NCBI GenBank assembly: GCA_026400935.1 | Contig: JAPLNX010000104.1 | Coordinates: 1 to 53,919 of the forward strand | From: Planctomycetia bacterium | GTDB taxonomy: Bacteria > Planctomycetota > Planctomycetia > Planctomycetales > Planctomycetaceae | Length of the DNA: 53,919 nucleotides | Direction of reading: 5' to 3' | Shown here: in pieces, positions 47,055 through 53,919 of the stretch | Numbering within the stretch: position 1 is the first letter of the stretch | Layout: each line of letters begins with the position of its first letter | Position numbers and translations under genes: made by a program | Notes under the pieces: model-generated | Database searches by the model: none | What the model saw: the letters and a program-made list of their open reading frames with translations, nothing else | What the model was told of the DNA's origin: nothing

Positions 47055-48689
47055 TCATTCCGGCAATGGCTGACCTTTGGTTTCGGGCACAGCCCAAATC
47101 AACAGCATTCCTACGACGTAGATCAAACTCATCGTGCTGCAAGCCAGTGGGTAACCGCCAGCGAACTCGTGCCCGAAAATGACTTGTGGTTTTGCCGTGG
47201 CCAAAAGACCGGCTTGAAGTGTTCCGATCGCAGCCAAAATTCGACCGAAGTTAAAGCTGAAGCCTTGCCCTGTCGCTCGAAATTTTGTGCCGAAGATTTC
47301 CGGCAGATAAAGTGGCAGCCAACCATAAAACGAGGCGGTCATGCCTCCTGACAGAAACGTGGCCAACAGGAAGCTCGGGCCAAATTTTGTGTGACCTTGA
47401 AACATCCACAACACTGACGCGAGCGACAACAAGCACATGCCGCAGTAGGCCGATCGGCGACCAAACTTGTCTCCAGCCAGAGCGGCGAGAATCGTTCCGA
47501 TGATCGCGCCCAACGCCGAGCACATCTGCGAATATTCTTTCGCTGCTTTTCCTGTCTCAGCCCAACCATCAACAAACTGCCCTTCCTTCGCCAATAGACT
47601 GGCCCAGGTCGGAATCCACTGCGTCGATCCCCATGTCCCGAGCAGTGCGACACCGCTCAAGCAAGCCGCTAACAGCATTCGCCGAATCACTGGTGTGACC
47701 GTTGATGGAGCATCGCTCGCCGCACCGCTGCCTGCTTGAACTCGCTTCAAAAATTGCACGACTGGGAAAATGTATCCTGCTGTCGCCACACCGAGTCCCA
47801 ACAGCGTCCCGAAAAGACGAATCGGAACGATCGCGCCTTCTGAGAGCCCCCATTCCAAAGTCTTTGCTGCGAACTGTTGTGACCAAACGACAATAATCAA
47901 AAACGGGCCTGCAGCACCGAGCAAGACGCCGAAGAGATCTCGCGTTTGCCAATTGGATGTTGTCCCGCGACTTTTTTCCTGCTCCCACTTTTCCGATTCG
48001 GGAACGAACAGCCGAAAAAAGAAGGTCAGTAGCGCGGGCAACGTCCCCATCAACATCATGATGCGCCAGCCCGAATAAGCGACGAGATATTTGCTCCACT
48101 CCGCAGAGAGTCCGACTGCCAGCAGCCAATCTTCCATACGATGTAACACGTTCGCCAAAACCAAGCCCAACACGCCGACTAACAAGTAGCCAACGTTTGC
48201 GGCCGCTCCAATCAGACCAGCCATGAGTGCTCGCGAACGGTTCGGCCAAACTTCCATAACCAACGCGACACCCAAGGACCATTCGCCTCCCATTCCCAAC
48301 GCGGCAATGAATCGTAGTGCCGCGATCTGTTCTGCCGATTTCGCGAAGCCGCAAAGCCCTGTAAATACCGCATAAGTGATGACGCTCAGTGACATCGCCC
48401 GCACTCGGCCGATTCGATCACCCAGCCAACCAAACAACACACCTCCCGTTGCGGCACCGACCAAGAATCCAGCCAATACCAAACCGAACAATGGCCCGAC
48501 CTGTGCTTCAGCAGCTTCTTTGGCCATTCCTCCGTCGATCAACAAATTCAAAATCGCAGGGCGGCCAACAAGAGAAAACAGCCCCATCTCCGCTCCGTCA
48601 AACAGCCAGCCGAGTAACGCTGCCGCTAACGCCATCCACTGCCCTCGCGATGTGATATTCGACGTGGAGTTTCCAGAATTTTCTGTCAT
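47055..48689 (-). CDS. MFS transporter (sugar/metabolite type)
   Basis: A 544-residue major facilitator protein with about twelve to fourteen membrane helices. After helix 1 (MALAAALLGWLFDGAEMGLF) it has FGWLGDRIGRVRAMSLSVIT, the G-x-x-x-D-R-x-G-R signature between helices 2 and 3, and ALRFIAALGMGGEWSLGVAL in helix 4. The second half repeats the signature as LAGDKFGRRSAYCGMCLLSL. The layout (LFDGAEMGLF, GMGGEW) is like the sugar-acid/sialate and SHS carboxylate transporters. The stop converges on the GT4 gene 41 nt away. The substrate is unknown; lactate or related acids are possible given the Ldh2 gene divergent from it. Confidence 0.93.
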   Translation of the reverse strand: MTENSGNSTSNITSRGQWMALAAALLGWLFDGAEMGLFSLVGRPAILNLLIDGGMAKEAAEAQVGPLFGLVLAGFLVGAATGGVLFGWLGDRIGRVRAMSLSVITYAVFTGLCGFAKSAEQIAALRFIAALGMGGEWSLGVALVMEVWPNRSRALMAGLIGAAANVGYLLVGVLGLVLANVLHRMEDWLLAVGLSAEWSKYLVAYSGWRIMMLMGTLPALLTFFFRLFVPESEKWEQEKSRGTTSNWQTRDLFGVLLGAAGPFLIIVVWSQQFAAKTLEWGLSEGAIVPIRLFGTLLGLGVATAGYIFPVVQFLKRVQAGSGAASDAPSTVTPVIRRMLLAACLSGVALLGTWGSTQWIPTWASLLAKEGQFVDGWAETGKAAKEYSQMCSALGAIIGTILAALAGDKFGRRSAYCGMCLLSLASVLWMFQGHTKFGPSFLLATFLSGGMTASFYGWLPLYLPEIFGTKFRATGQGFSFNFGRILAAIGTLQAGLLATAKPQVIFGHEFAGGYPLACSTMSLIYVVGMLLIWAVPETKGQPLPE

Positions 48690-48971
48690 GCCAGACGTTC
48701 CTTATTTGTGAGTCGCACTTAAATGTCGCACACAGTTTTGAAGGGTTTGTTGAACCGCACTCCACATGCTTGCACACTTCAAGACTTGGCAGCATATCGG
48801 TGCCACACTCATCAGTCAGGCGAGTGACGCAAACTCGATTGAGTCATTTGATGTTCTTGAATTTCCCGACCAACATGACTGCCGCCGCCTAATCAAGTTT
48901 GATTTTCGAGTTTCTGCCTTCGCAGCTTTCGCATCCCCTTCTCGCACCCGAAGAAAAGTCCAGGATTCTGT

Positions 48972-50024
48972 ATGAAGATCTCCATCGCCTCTCTTCGATC
49001 GTTTTGTGTCGCCACATTGCAGCAGGTCGGACTCAATAATGCAGACGCAGAGATCACCGCCGATGCCTTGGTAACAACCGACGCGATGGGTGTTTTCACT
49101 CACGGCACGAAGCTACTCTCCGGCTATCTGAATCGCCTGCGAGGAGGTGGCTATCTTGCGACCGGTGCTCCACGGATTGAACGAGAAGGCCTCGCCTGGG
49201 GAGTGATTGACGGTCAATCGGCACTGGGGCAAGTCGGCAGTGTGTTCGCGATGAAAACCGCCATCGCGAAGGCACGGCAAGTTGGAGTGGCCTATGTTGG
49301 ACTGCGAAACACCGGCCACATCGGCGCCGCCGGTTACTACGCAGCAATGGCCGCACGAGAAGGTCTGATCGGCCTCGTCACCGGCAATGACATGCCTAGC
49401 GTCGCCGCACCCGGTTCACGAGGAGCCGTTCTTGGAAGCAACCCCCTCGCCTATGGAATTCCCGTTGGTGATCGAGACCCAATATTGCTTGACATGGCAA
49501 CGGCTGCAGTCGCTGGCGGCAAAGTGTATGCGGCTCATCAACGCGGTGAACCAATCCCGTCCACATGGCTGATCGGCCCCGATGGTCGCCCAACAACAGA
49601 CGGCAGCCTCTATCCCCAGCACGCTTCGCTAGCACCGATGGCCAGCCACAAAGGCTACGGCCTCGGACTCTGGGCCGAGATACTCGCCGGCGTCCTCCCC
49701 GGTGGAGCGATCACCTGGCAAGTTGGCAGTTGGATCTTTGACGAACCCAGCAAGCCATCACTTCACAACGCGGCGTTCATCGCCATCGACGTTGCCGCGA
49801 TCGCGCCTCCCGAAGAGTTCGCTGCGCGTGTTCAATCATTAATCGACGAAATTCATCAGGCACCAACCGCCGATGGTATCGATCGCGTCCTCCTCCCCGG
49901 AGAACGCGAATGGAACCTCTATCACACCGCAACAAATCACGGAATCGATCTCCCCGCCGATGTGGTCGCCAAACTCACACTGATCTCTCAAGAGACGGCC
50001 ATTGATCCTCAATGGTCAGAGTGA
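48972..50024 (+). CDS. Ldh2/malate-L-lactate dehydrogenase family oxidoreductase
   Basis: A 350-residue NAD(P)H-dependent dehydrogenase of the Ldh2/MdhII family, unrelated to classical lactate dehydrogenase. Family blocks are NADAEITADALVTTDAMGVF, THGTKLLSGYLNRLRGGG, VAYVGLRNTGHIGAAGYYAA (His/Gly cofactor region), PGSRGAVLGSNPLAYGIPVG and MASHKGYGLGLWAEILAGVL (Lys-Gly-Tyr-Gly). Members oxidise L-malate, L-lactate, L-sulfolactate or ureidoglycolate. The substrate is open. It is divergent from the MFS transporter, with 282 nt between the starts, which would suit a shared regulator and a transport-plus-oxidation unit. The tRNA-Pro and integrated element follow it. Confidence 0.93.
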   Translation: MKISIASLRSFCVATLQQVGLNNADAEITADALVTTDAMGVFTHGTKLLSGYLNRLRGGGYLATGAPRIEREGLAWGVIDGQSALGQVGSVFAMKTAIAKARQVGVAYVGLRNTGHIGAAGYYAAMAAREGLIGLVTGNDMPSVAAPGSRGAVLGSNPLAYGIPVGDRDPILLDMATAAVAGGKVYAAHQRGEPIPSTWLIGPDGRPTTDGSLYPQHASLAPMASHKGYGLGLWAEILAGVLPGGAITWQVGSWIFDEPSKPSLHNAAFIAIDVAAIAPPEEFAARVQSLIDEIHQAPTADGIDRVLLPGEREWNLYHTATNHGIDLPADVVAKLTLISQETAIDPQWSE

Positions 50025-50109
50025 GGCCGCGATCCATCATTGTGATCTTCGCGATTCATCGAACCTTGATTGACCACATATCGGTCGCTGCTAGAATCCG
50101 CTCGCCTAT

Positions 50110-50220
50110 CGGGATGTAGCTCAGCTTGGCTAGAGCGCTACGTTCGGGACGTAGAGGCAGCTTGGCTAGAGCGCTACGTTCGGGACGTAGAGGCCGCAGG
50201 TTCAAATCCTGTCATCCCGA
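50110..50220 (+). tRNA. tRNA-Pro (CGG) interrupted by a 36-bp tandem duplication
   Basis: Acceptor CGGGATG (50110-50116) pairs with CATCCCG (50213-50219), followed by A50220. The D arm GCTC...GAGC, a T arm (GCAGG TTCAAAT CCTGT) and the anticodon arm CTACG-TTCGGGA-CGTAG (anticodon CGG) are all clear. However, the segment 50122-50157 (D-loop to variable region) is repeated exactly at 50158-50193, so the gene is 111 nt instead of 75. Without one copy it is a normal tRNA-Pro. As it stands it has two anticodon arms and should not fold into a working tRNA. A terminator follows, and the element integrase reads into it from the other strand. Confidence 0.85.
50122..50194. repeat. 36-bp tandem direct repeat inside tRNA-Pro
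   Basis: Unit one is 50122-50157 and unit two is 50158-50193; identity is complete, with one further shared base at 50194. The repeat contains the D-loop, D-stem 3' side, whole anticodon arm and part of the variable region. The integrase ends at 50174, inside unit two. Confidence 0.95.
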
Positions 50221-51937
50221 CTTTTGAAGCCCTGTTCGCAAACCCTGCGAATGGGGCTTTTTTGTTGGGATTTGCGGGGGTTTCTTCATTCGCACGAAGA
50301 CCTGTTCTTGCATTGATGCTTGCTGATGCAAGGTCAGAAAAGGACTCCGAAAGACCCCGGAAGCCGGTAGCTGGTGAGTTATTTGGTGAGTCTTTGGGTG
50401 AACTCGTCGAAGACCATTGTTTCCGGCAATCCGTCCCTGTTGCCCGCAATGTCGCCTGATCGGTCAGTGGCGATGAATTAAGGCTGAGTGACGGCAGCGA
50501 GTCCAACGCCCCTTGCACGTCGAGCAGCTTCGCGTCGGTGTAAGCGCCCATCGTCAGGTTGATGTTTGAATGCCTCATCGCCGCTTGAGCGGTGCGAGGT
50601 GCAACTCCGCCCTTCGATAGCAGCGTTGCGAACGTTGCCCGCAGGGCGTGAATGTCGAGTGTCCTTCCGCGTTCGTCTTTCTTCGGGATGGCAGCGGCTC
50701 TCAAGTCGCCGTTGAATGCCCGCACCAAACCGGAAGGAACGCGAAACAGTTTTCGTTCGGTCTCACGGTTCGCACTGTGGTCGCGTAGGCGAAGCGTTGA
50801 GGCGTTGGGCACGTCAGACAGCCATCCCTTCAAGTCATTCGCCAAGTCGAGCCGTAGCGGGATCGTGTTGCCTTGTCGGTTCTTCTCGTTTCCCGCTTCC
50901 AGCGTGACGAACGGCATCGGCCCATCGAAATCACACTGACTGACCTTCAACGTTGCGAGTTCGTTTCGCCTAAGTCCGGTCAGAACGAGCGTCTTGTAGA
51001 TCAACGCTCGCTCCCGTCCGAGTCGTTCAAGGTCTGCGATGAAGTCAGGATTCTTGGCAAGTCGTTCCCGTGCTCGCTCAACGGCAGCGGGGAGCGAATC
51101 GAGCGTCAACGCCTTGTACGTCCAATTGGAACGCTTGCGACGTTTGCCAGTTGCTTCCGAGTTGTGAGCGTCCACCGAGACCGCCTCTCGACCGTGTTCA
51201 GCCAGCGGTCGAAGCGTAGCTACTTGAAGCAACTTCAGCAGCTCCGTTTCAGTCATTGCACGGCGATGCCTGCGACGATCGGTTTTGACATTTGCTCGTG
51301 GGACATTGGCCAGCGGGTTCCCCATCAATCGCGGCCTTGTTCCTGCGGAACACCAGTTTGCGAACATGACCAGCGTTTCTCGGTAGCCGTTGCGAGTTGC
51401 CGCCGACATTCCCTCCGTCTCACGCTGTAGCAACCACTTGGTCAACACTCCGCCGTCGAGGTCTGATAATTTGCGAAATCCGCATTCACTTTTGATGCGG
51501 TTGAACTGACTTCGCATGTTTTTGATGCGAACCGGACTCGTTTCTCTTGCTCGTAAGTGGTCAACGAAAGCCTCGAAATGATCCGCGATCGGTTCAAGTT
51601 GATGATCGGAGACCGCGTCTTCTGCCGCAGTTATTACACCCGACCGCACGAGTTCAGCCCGGCGTTCCAGCTTGCCGAGAATCGACCGAGCGGCATCTTC
51701 ATCACGGCATCCGGTCGAGACTTCGCGAATGTGTCCCAGCCCGTCGCGAAACTTGGCCGTGTACGTGGCGGCTTCGGTTTGAATCCGCAGCCCGCCATCC
51801 TCACTGGTTGTCACCCTGGCTGTACGTGCCTTTCCCTTCGCCGGTTTCCATTTGGCGAATTGCTGCCCGGCCCGTGTAAACAACTCCGCCCCGGCTGGAA
51901 GCGGTTGCGTTCGTGTTTTCCTGAAAACGGTTCCCAT
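50174..51937 (-). CDS. Tyrosine recombinase (integrase) of the element
   Basis: A 587-residue site-specific recombinase. The N-terminal part holds a core-binding domain (about 115-210; HFEAFVDHLRARETSPVRIK). The catalytic domain has Arg323 (GLRRNELATL), Lys352 (NEKNRQG), His430 and Arg433 (DIHALRATFATLL), His456 (MRHSNINLTMGAY) and Tyr466. All six active-site residues are present, so it should be functional. About 120 residues follow the Tyr, and the last about 30 (KKAPFAGFANRASKVG, then MTGFEPAASTSRT) are the antisense reading of the tRNA terminator and tRNA-Pro. The gene thus ends inside its own attachment region. The HTH gene ends only 4 nt upstream. Confidence 0.95.
   Translation of the reverse strand: MGTVFRKTRTQPLPAGAELFTRAGQQFAKWKPAKGKARTARVTTSEDGGLRIQTEAATYTAKFRDGLGHIREVSTGCRDEDAARSILGKLERRAELVRSGVITAAEDAVSDHQLEPIADHFEAFVDHLRARETSPVRIKNMRSQFNRIKSECGFRKLSDLDGGVLTKWLLQRETEGMSAATRNGYRETLVMFANWCSAGTRPRLMGNPLANVPRANVKTDRRRHRRAMTETELLKLLQVATLRPLAEHGREAVSVDAHNSEATGKRRKRSNWTYKALTLDSLPAAVERARERLAKNPDFIADLERLGRERALIYKTLVLTGLRRNELATLKVSQCDFDGPMPFVTLEAGNEKNRQGNTIPLRLDLANDLKGWLSDVPNASTLRLRDHSANRETERKLFRVPSGLVRAFNGDLRAAAIPKKDERGRTLDIHALRATFATLLSKGGVAPRTAQAAMRHSNINLTMGAYTDAKLLDVQGALDSLPSLSLNSSPLTDQATLRATGTDCRKQWSSTSSPKDSPNNSPATGFRGLSESFSDLASASINARTGLRANEETPANPNKKAPFAGFANRASKVGMTGFEPAASTSRT
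50228..50263 (+). terminator. Intrinsic terminator after tRNA-Pro
   Basis: AGCCC-TG-TTCGC (50228-50239) pairs with GCGAA-TG-GGGCT (50247-50258), loop AAACCCT, followed by a T-run to 50263. It lies 8 nt after the tRNA 3' end and within the antisense C-terminal codons of the integrase. Confidence 0.9.
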
Positions 51938-51941
51938 TGAT

Positions 51942-52163
51942 TCAGTCCTCCCGCTTAACCAGGGCCAACCCGAATCGGGTCGCCAGCTTGTCGATCAAAT
52001 CCGACCGGAGCGACTGCTCGCCCTGAATGAACCGCCGGATCGAACCTCGTGGGACTCCGGTCTCAATCTCGATTCGCTTCAACGGCAACCCACTCTCGAT
52101 CAGCACCGCTCGAAGCGACTCACTAACGGTTTGGGGCATCGCGTTGGACTTCTTCTTCGGCAT
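51942..52163 (-). CDS. Small HTH protein of the element (Xis/regulator-like)
   Basis: A 73-residue basic protein with a helix-turn-helix of the Cro/XRE type: SESLRAVLIESGLPLKRIEI, then ETGVPRGSIRRFIQGEQSLR and DLIDKLATRFGLAL. Its stop lies 4 nt before the integrase start, so both are likely read as one transcript. It may control the integrase or direct excision, as small HTH proteins beside integrases often do. A planctomycete-type KKK/basic start (MPKKKSN) is consistent with DNA binding. The exact role is inferred from position. Confidence 0.8.
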   Translation of the reverse strand: MPKKKSNAMPQTVSESLRAVLIESGLPLKRIEIETGVPRGSIRRFIQGEQSLRSDLIDKLATRFGLALVKRED

Positions 52164-52583
52164 GGTGGGATATTCAAACCACTGGTTTAATTTTCGTCAA
52201 TTCCGGCCAGGGTCTTTTCTCAAAGTTGCGGTCTTGGTCGATGTGCTCCCTCGCGTGCGTGCGTGCGCGTGCGAGGCGTCACCCGCCTCCGCCACTGGAG
52301 CAGAACTAACCCCGACTCTTTCGGCCTTGTGCTACGCAGGGAACGTGCATTCATAACCCGTTCCGCTGTAGCGATTCTTCGCTGGCCCGTCCCGCCGGAA
52401 AGCTGCGTTCCACCGTAACCCGTTCCATGTGCCCCAAACCTGCCGCCTCGTGAATCCGACTTCTCTAATATCCGCTCCGTCCCGCCGGAACACCGGTCAG
52501 CGATCTTTGGTTCCAGGGCCGGAGCCTTCAGGCAACAGCCGTGGTTTGTCGCAGGGTCAGCAGCCAGGATGTCGAACAACTTG
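52164..52583. other. Element control region with alternating short repeats
   Basis: 420 nt between the polymerase-like and HTH genes. TAACCCGTTCC occurs at 52354-52364 and 52416-52426; CCGTCCCGCCGGAA occurs at 52387-52400 and 52477-52490, giving an A-B-A-B order. A GTGC/GCGT-rich near-palindrome (CCTCGCGTGCG ... GCGTGCGAGG) lies at 52249-52276. No gene is convincing here. It could hold operators, an origin or recombinase sites. Confidence 0.45.
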
Positions 52584-53919
52584 TCACACCGCACTCACGA
52601 ATCTCCTAATCTCCGCCGCAGGGCCGAATGGCTCAGGCGTCCGCCGTGCAGGCTCGATCATTTCTGGCGGCTTGACTTTCCACGACATGCGAAATCCGGT
52701 CTGCTCGAAAGCACGATCAAATGCCTGCTCCACTCTCGTCAGATTCTCCTCCGCAACGTAAATCGCGTCGTGCAGGGTCAAAATGAACATGCCGGGGAAC
52801 CTTGAGACCAAATCGGTGACGACACGCCCGATCACAAACCGGGCTTCTTCTCGGTGCAACTGCTGAATCAAGTTTTTATGCTCCCGACCGCTCCCGTTCA
52901 CTTCTCGAATGAAGCCACTTACGGTCGGGAATGATTCAACAAAGACCTGTTCGACCACTCGGCGGGGGTAGTCGCCACGCTTAGCGATGACGTCGCACAT
53001 GAACTGTCGCTTGAGTTCGTCGCGGTCGATGTTTTCCACCTGGCTCTGGGCCTCCCTCAGAAGCGCATCGTACAGGCTGCCGTCTCGGACGAGCTCCAGA
53101 TACCGAGCAACATCAGCGCCTACTCGGTTCTCCGGACTAGAATCATAATGGTCTGGAAGCCCTCCGCTAGAATCATAATTGGATACCCGTGTAGTCTCCC
53201 CTTCCTGTTCTGTTTGACGGCGGACTAGTGGTTTCCTGTCCACGATCATCTTGGCTATCAGGGCTGGCTGACAGCAACTCAGGTCAACATGCCAGAGCGG
53301 CTTGCCTCCGACGTGTATAAAGTATCGCAGCCCTCGCTTCAGGTTGGAGATTGAGTTGAATACTCGCCCATAGGTGCCAACGCTGAAGTGAAACTGACCG
53401 CTCTCGATGTTTCCAACCAGAACCCCTTGGACGTCAAACCTGTTGGCTTCTTGGTTCAGGGACAGCCATTCTCTCGCCTGATCGCCGTGAATCCGTAGAC
53501 GACGCTGTTGATCAGCCAAGGCGTGATGCACCGGCAGCCATGTGGCGACCTGTTTCTGATGATGCTCCGCCGCAAATGACGCCAGTCGCTTTATGAGCCG
53601 TTGGTCTGTGACAGGGACGCGGACGTGACGGTCGTGCGCAAAGCGATCTGCTAGACGAAACCCGAACGACCGCCTTCCTACCAGATAGCGGTCCCGCTCA
53701 AAGACGCCGCCCTGCCGTAGCTCGTCCATCACCTCGGCATACGTGGTTTGGTACATGATGTTCCGCAGATACTTCCCGTGCAGACGAACGAAACCGCGAT
53801 CGTCTGCGTCCCCGCAGGCCATCTTGTGCAGAACAAGACTGACGACGTACCTGGCGTCATCCCAACGGACTCTGAGCGAAGGCGACCGGAGGAGTCCAGT
53901 AGGGTCAAACGACTCAGGC
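52584..53919 (-). CDS. Family-A DNA polymerase-like protein of the element, 5' end cut by window
   Basis: The frame is open from the right edge, so at least 32 residues lie upstream of the ATG at 53822 (they include SLRVRWDDARYVVSLVLHK); the true start is outside. Counting from that ATG: GRVFNSISNLKRGLRYFIHV leads to WHVDLSCCQPALIA (Asp180, like palm motif A). DRDELKRQFMCDVIA with FVESFPTVSGFI resembles the fingers/motif B region (Lys271), and FILTLHDAIYVAEE (His351-Asp352) resembles motif C. No exonuclease or thumb is evident. Similar 'GR..s.lt.l.k.lR.fl...g..l..iDi..cQP.ll' proteins occur on mobile elements. It may replicate the element or be an inactive relative. Assignment rests on motifs only. 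Confidence 0.6.
   Translation of the reverse strand, partial: PESFDPTGLLRSPSLRVRWDDARYVVSLVLHKMACGDADDRGFVRLHGKYLRNIMYQTTYAEVMDELRQGGVFERDRYLVGRRSFGFRLADRFAHDRHVRVPVTDQRLIKRLASFAAEHHQKQVATWLPVHHALADQQRRLRIHGDQAREWLSLNQEANRFDVQGVLVGNIESGQFHFSVGTYGRVFNSISNLKRGLRYFIHVGGKPLWHVDLSCCQPALIAKMIVDRKPLVRRQTEQEGETTRVSNYDSSGGLPDHYDSSPENRVGADVARYLELVRDGSLYDALLREAQSQVENIDRDELKRQFMCDVIAKRGDYPRRVVEQVFVESFPTVSGFIREVNGSGREHKNLIQQLHREEARFVIGRVVTDLVSRFPGMFILTLHDAIYVAEENLTRVEQAFDRAFEQTGFRMSWKVKPPEMIEPARRTPEPFGPAAEIRRFVSAV

Larger units (their letters stand above)
50110..53919. mobile_element. Left end of an integrative element at tRNA-Pro
   Basis: The tRNA-Pro 3' region is followed by a tyrosine recombinase pointing at it, a small HTH protein and a polymerase-like gene, all on the minus strand. 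This is the usual order at the integrase end of a tRNA-inserted genomic island, plasmid or integrative element. The far end and its second attachment site lie beyond the window. No phage structural or conjugation gene is visible in the 3.7 kb seen, so the element type is open. Confidence 0.75.

Noticed and set aside
50070-50459. A 129-codon plus-strand frame with a repeated WLERYVRDVEAA segment
   Set aside because: It is the translation of the duplicated tRNA-Pro and its terminator.

Overview
The window looks like chromosome of a planctomycete, probably class Planctomycetia. The protein types support this: a DUF1501 secreted protein with a twin-arginine leader, a DUF1559 prepilin-like protein paired with a small lipoprotein, a LEPR-XLL surface protein with calcium-binding repeats, zinc-ribbon/transmembrane proteins with Pro/Ala-rich linkers, several TPR proteins, and many short inverted repeats between genes. 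This assignment is inferred from gene content only. Genes at both window edges are cut: hemW on the left and a polymerase-like gene on the right.

Region by region. 0-6.4 kb: hemW (partial), a small DUF5678-like gene, a RelE/ParE-type toxin-antitoxin pair, a hypothetical protein, DUF1501, a zinc-ribbon membrane protein and bioD. 6.5-24 kb: a YjhG-type sugar-acid dehydratase, a DUF1559/lipoprotein/TPR cluster, a MITE-like element, a second TPR protein, the LEPR-XLL/RTX protein, a DUF4432 mutarotase-like protein, an EF-hand/deiodinase-like redoxin, an MMPL transporter and a DUF1445 protein. 24-36.5 kb: hslV-hslU, a DUF7674-like protein, a Uma2 protein with an altered active-site motif, a second zinc-ribbon membrane protein, a three-domain Clp_N-ThiD2-ThiE fusion, an alpha/beta hydrolase coupled to a DMT permease, and yebC-ruvB. 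36.5-50 kb: a 762-residue TPR protein, a divergent HhH-GPD-like protein with a lysine-rich tail, the nusA-infB-rbfA translation/transcription operon behind a leader with a possible terminator, tRNA-Ser(GCT), a GT4 glycosyltransferase, an MFS transporter and an Ldh2-family dehydrogenase.

The last 3.8 kb is the left end of an integrative element. It carries a tyrosine recombinase whose C-terminus reads antisense through a tRNA-Pro(CGG) gene, a small HTH protein, and an edge-truncated protein with family-A-polymerase-like palm motifs. The tRNA-Pro gene itself carries a perfect 36-bp tandem duplication covering the D-loop and anticodon arm, which should disrupt the tRNA.

The points I would look at first are the duplicated tRNA/attachment site with its polymerase-like neighbour, the Clp_N-ThiD2-ThiE fusion, the EF-hand deiodinase homologue with Cys at the selenocysteine position, and the 221-bp MITE with TTA target duplication. 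All family assignments come from reading motifs; no database search was run.
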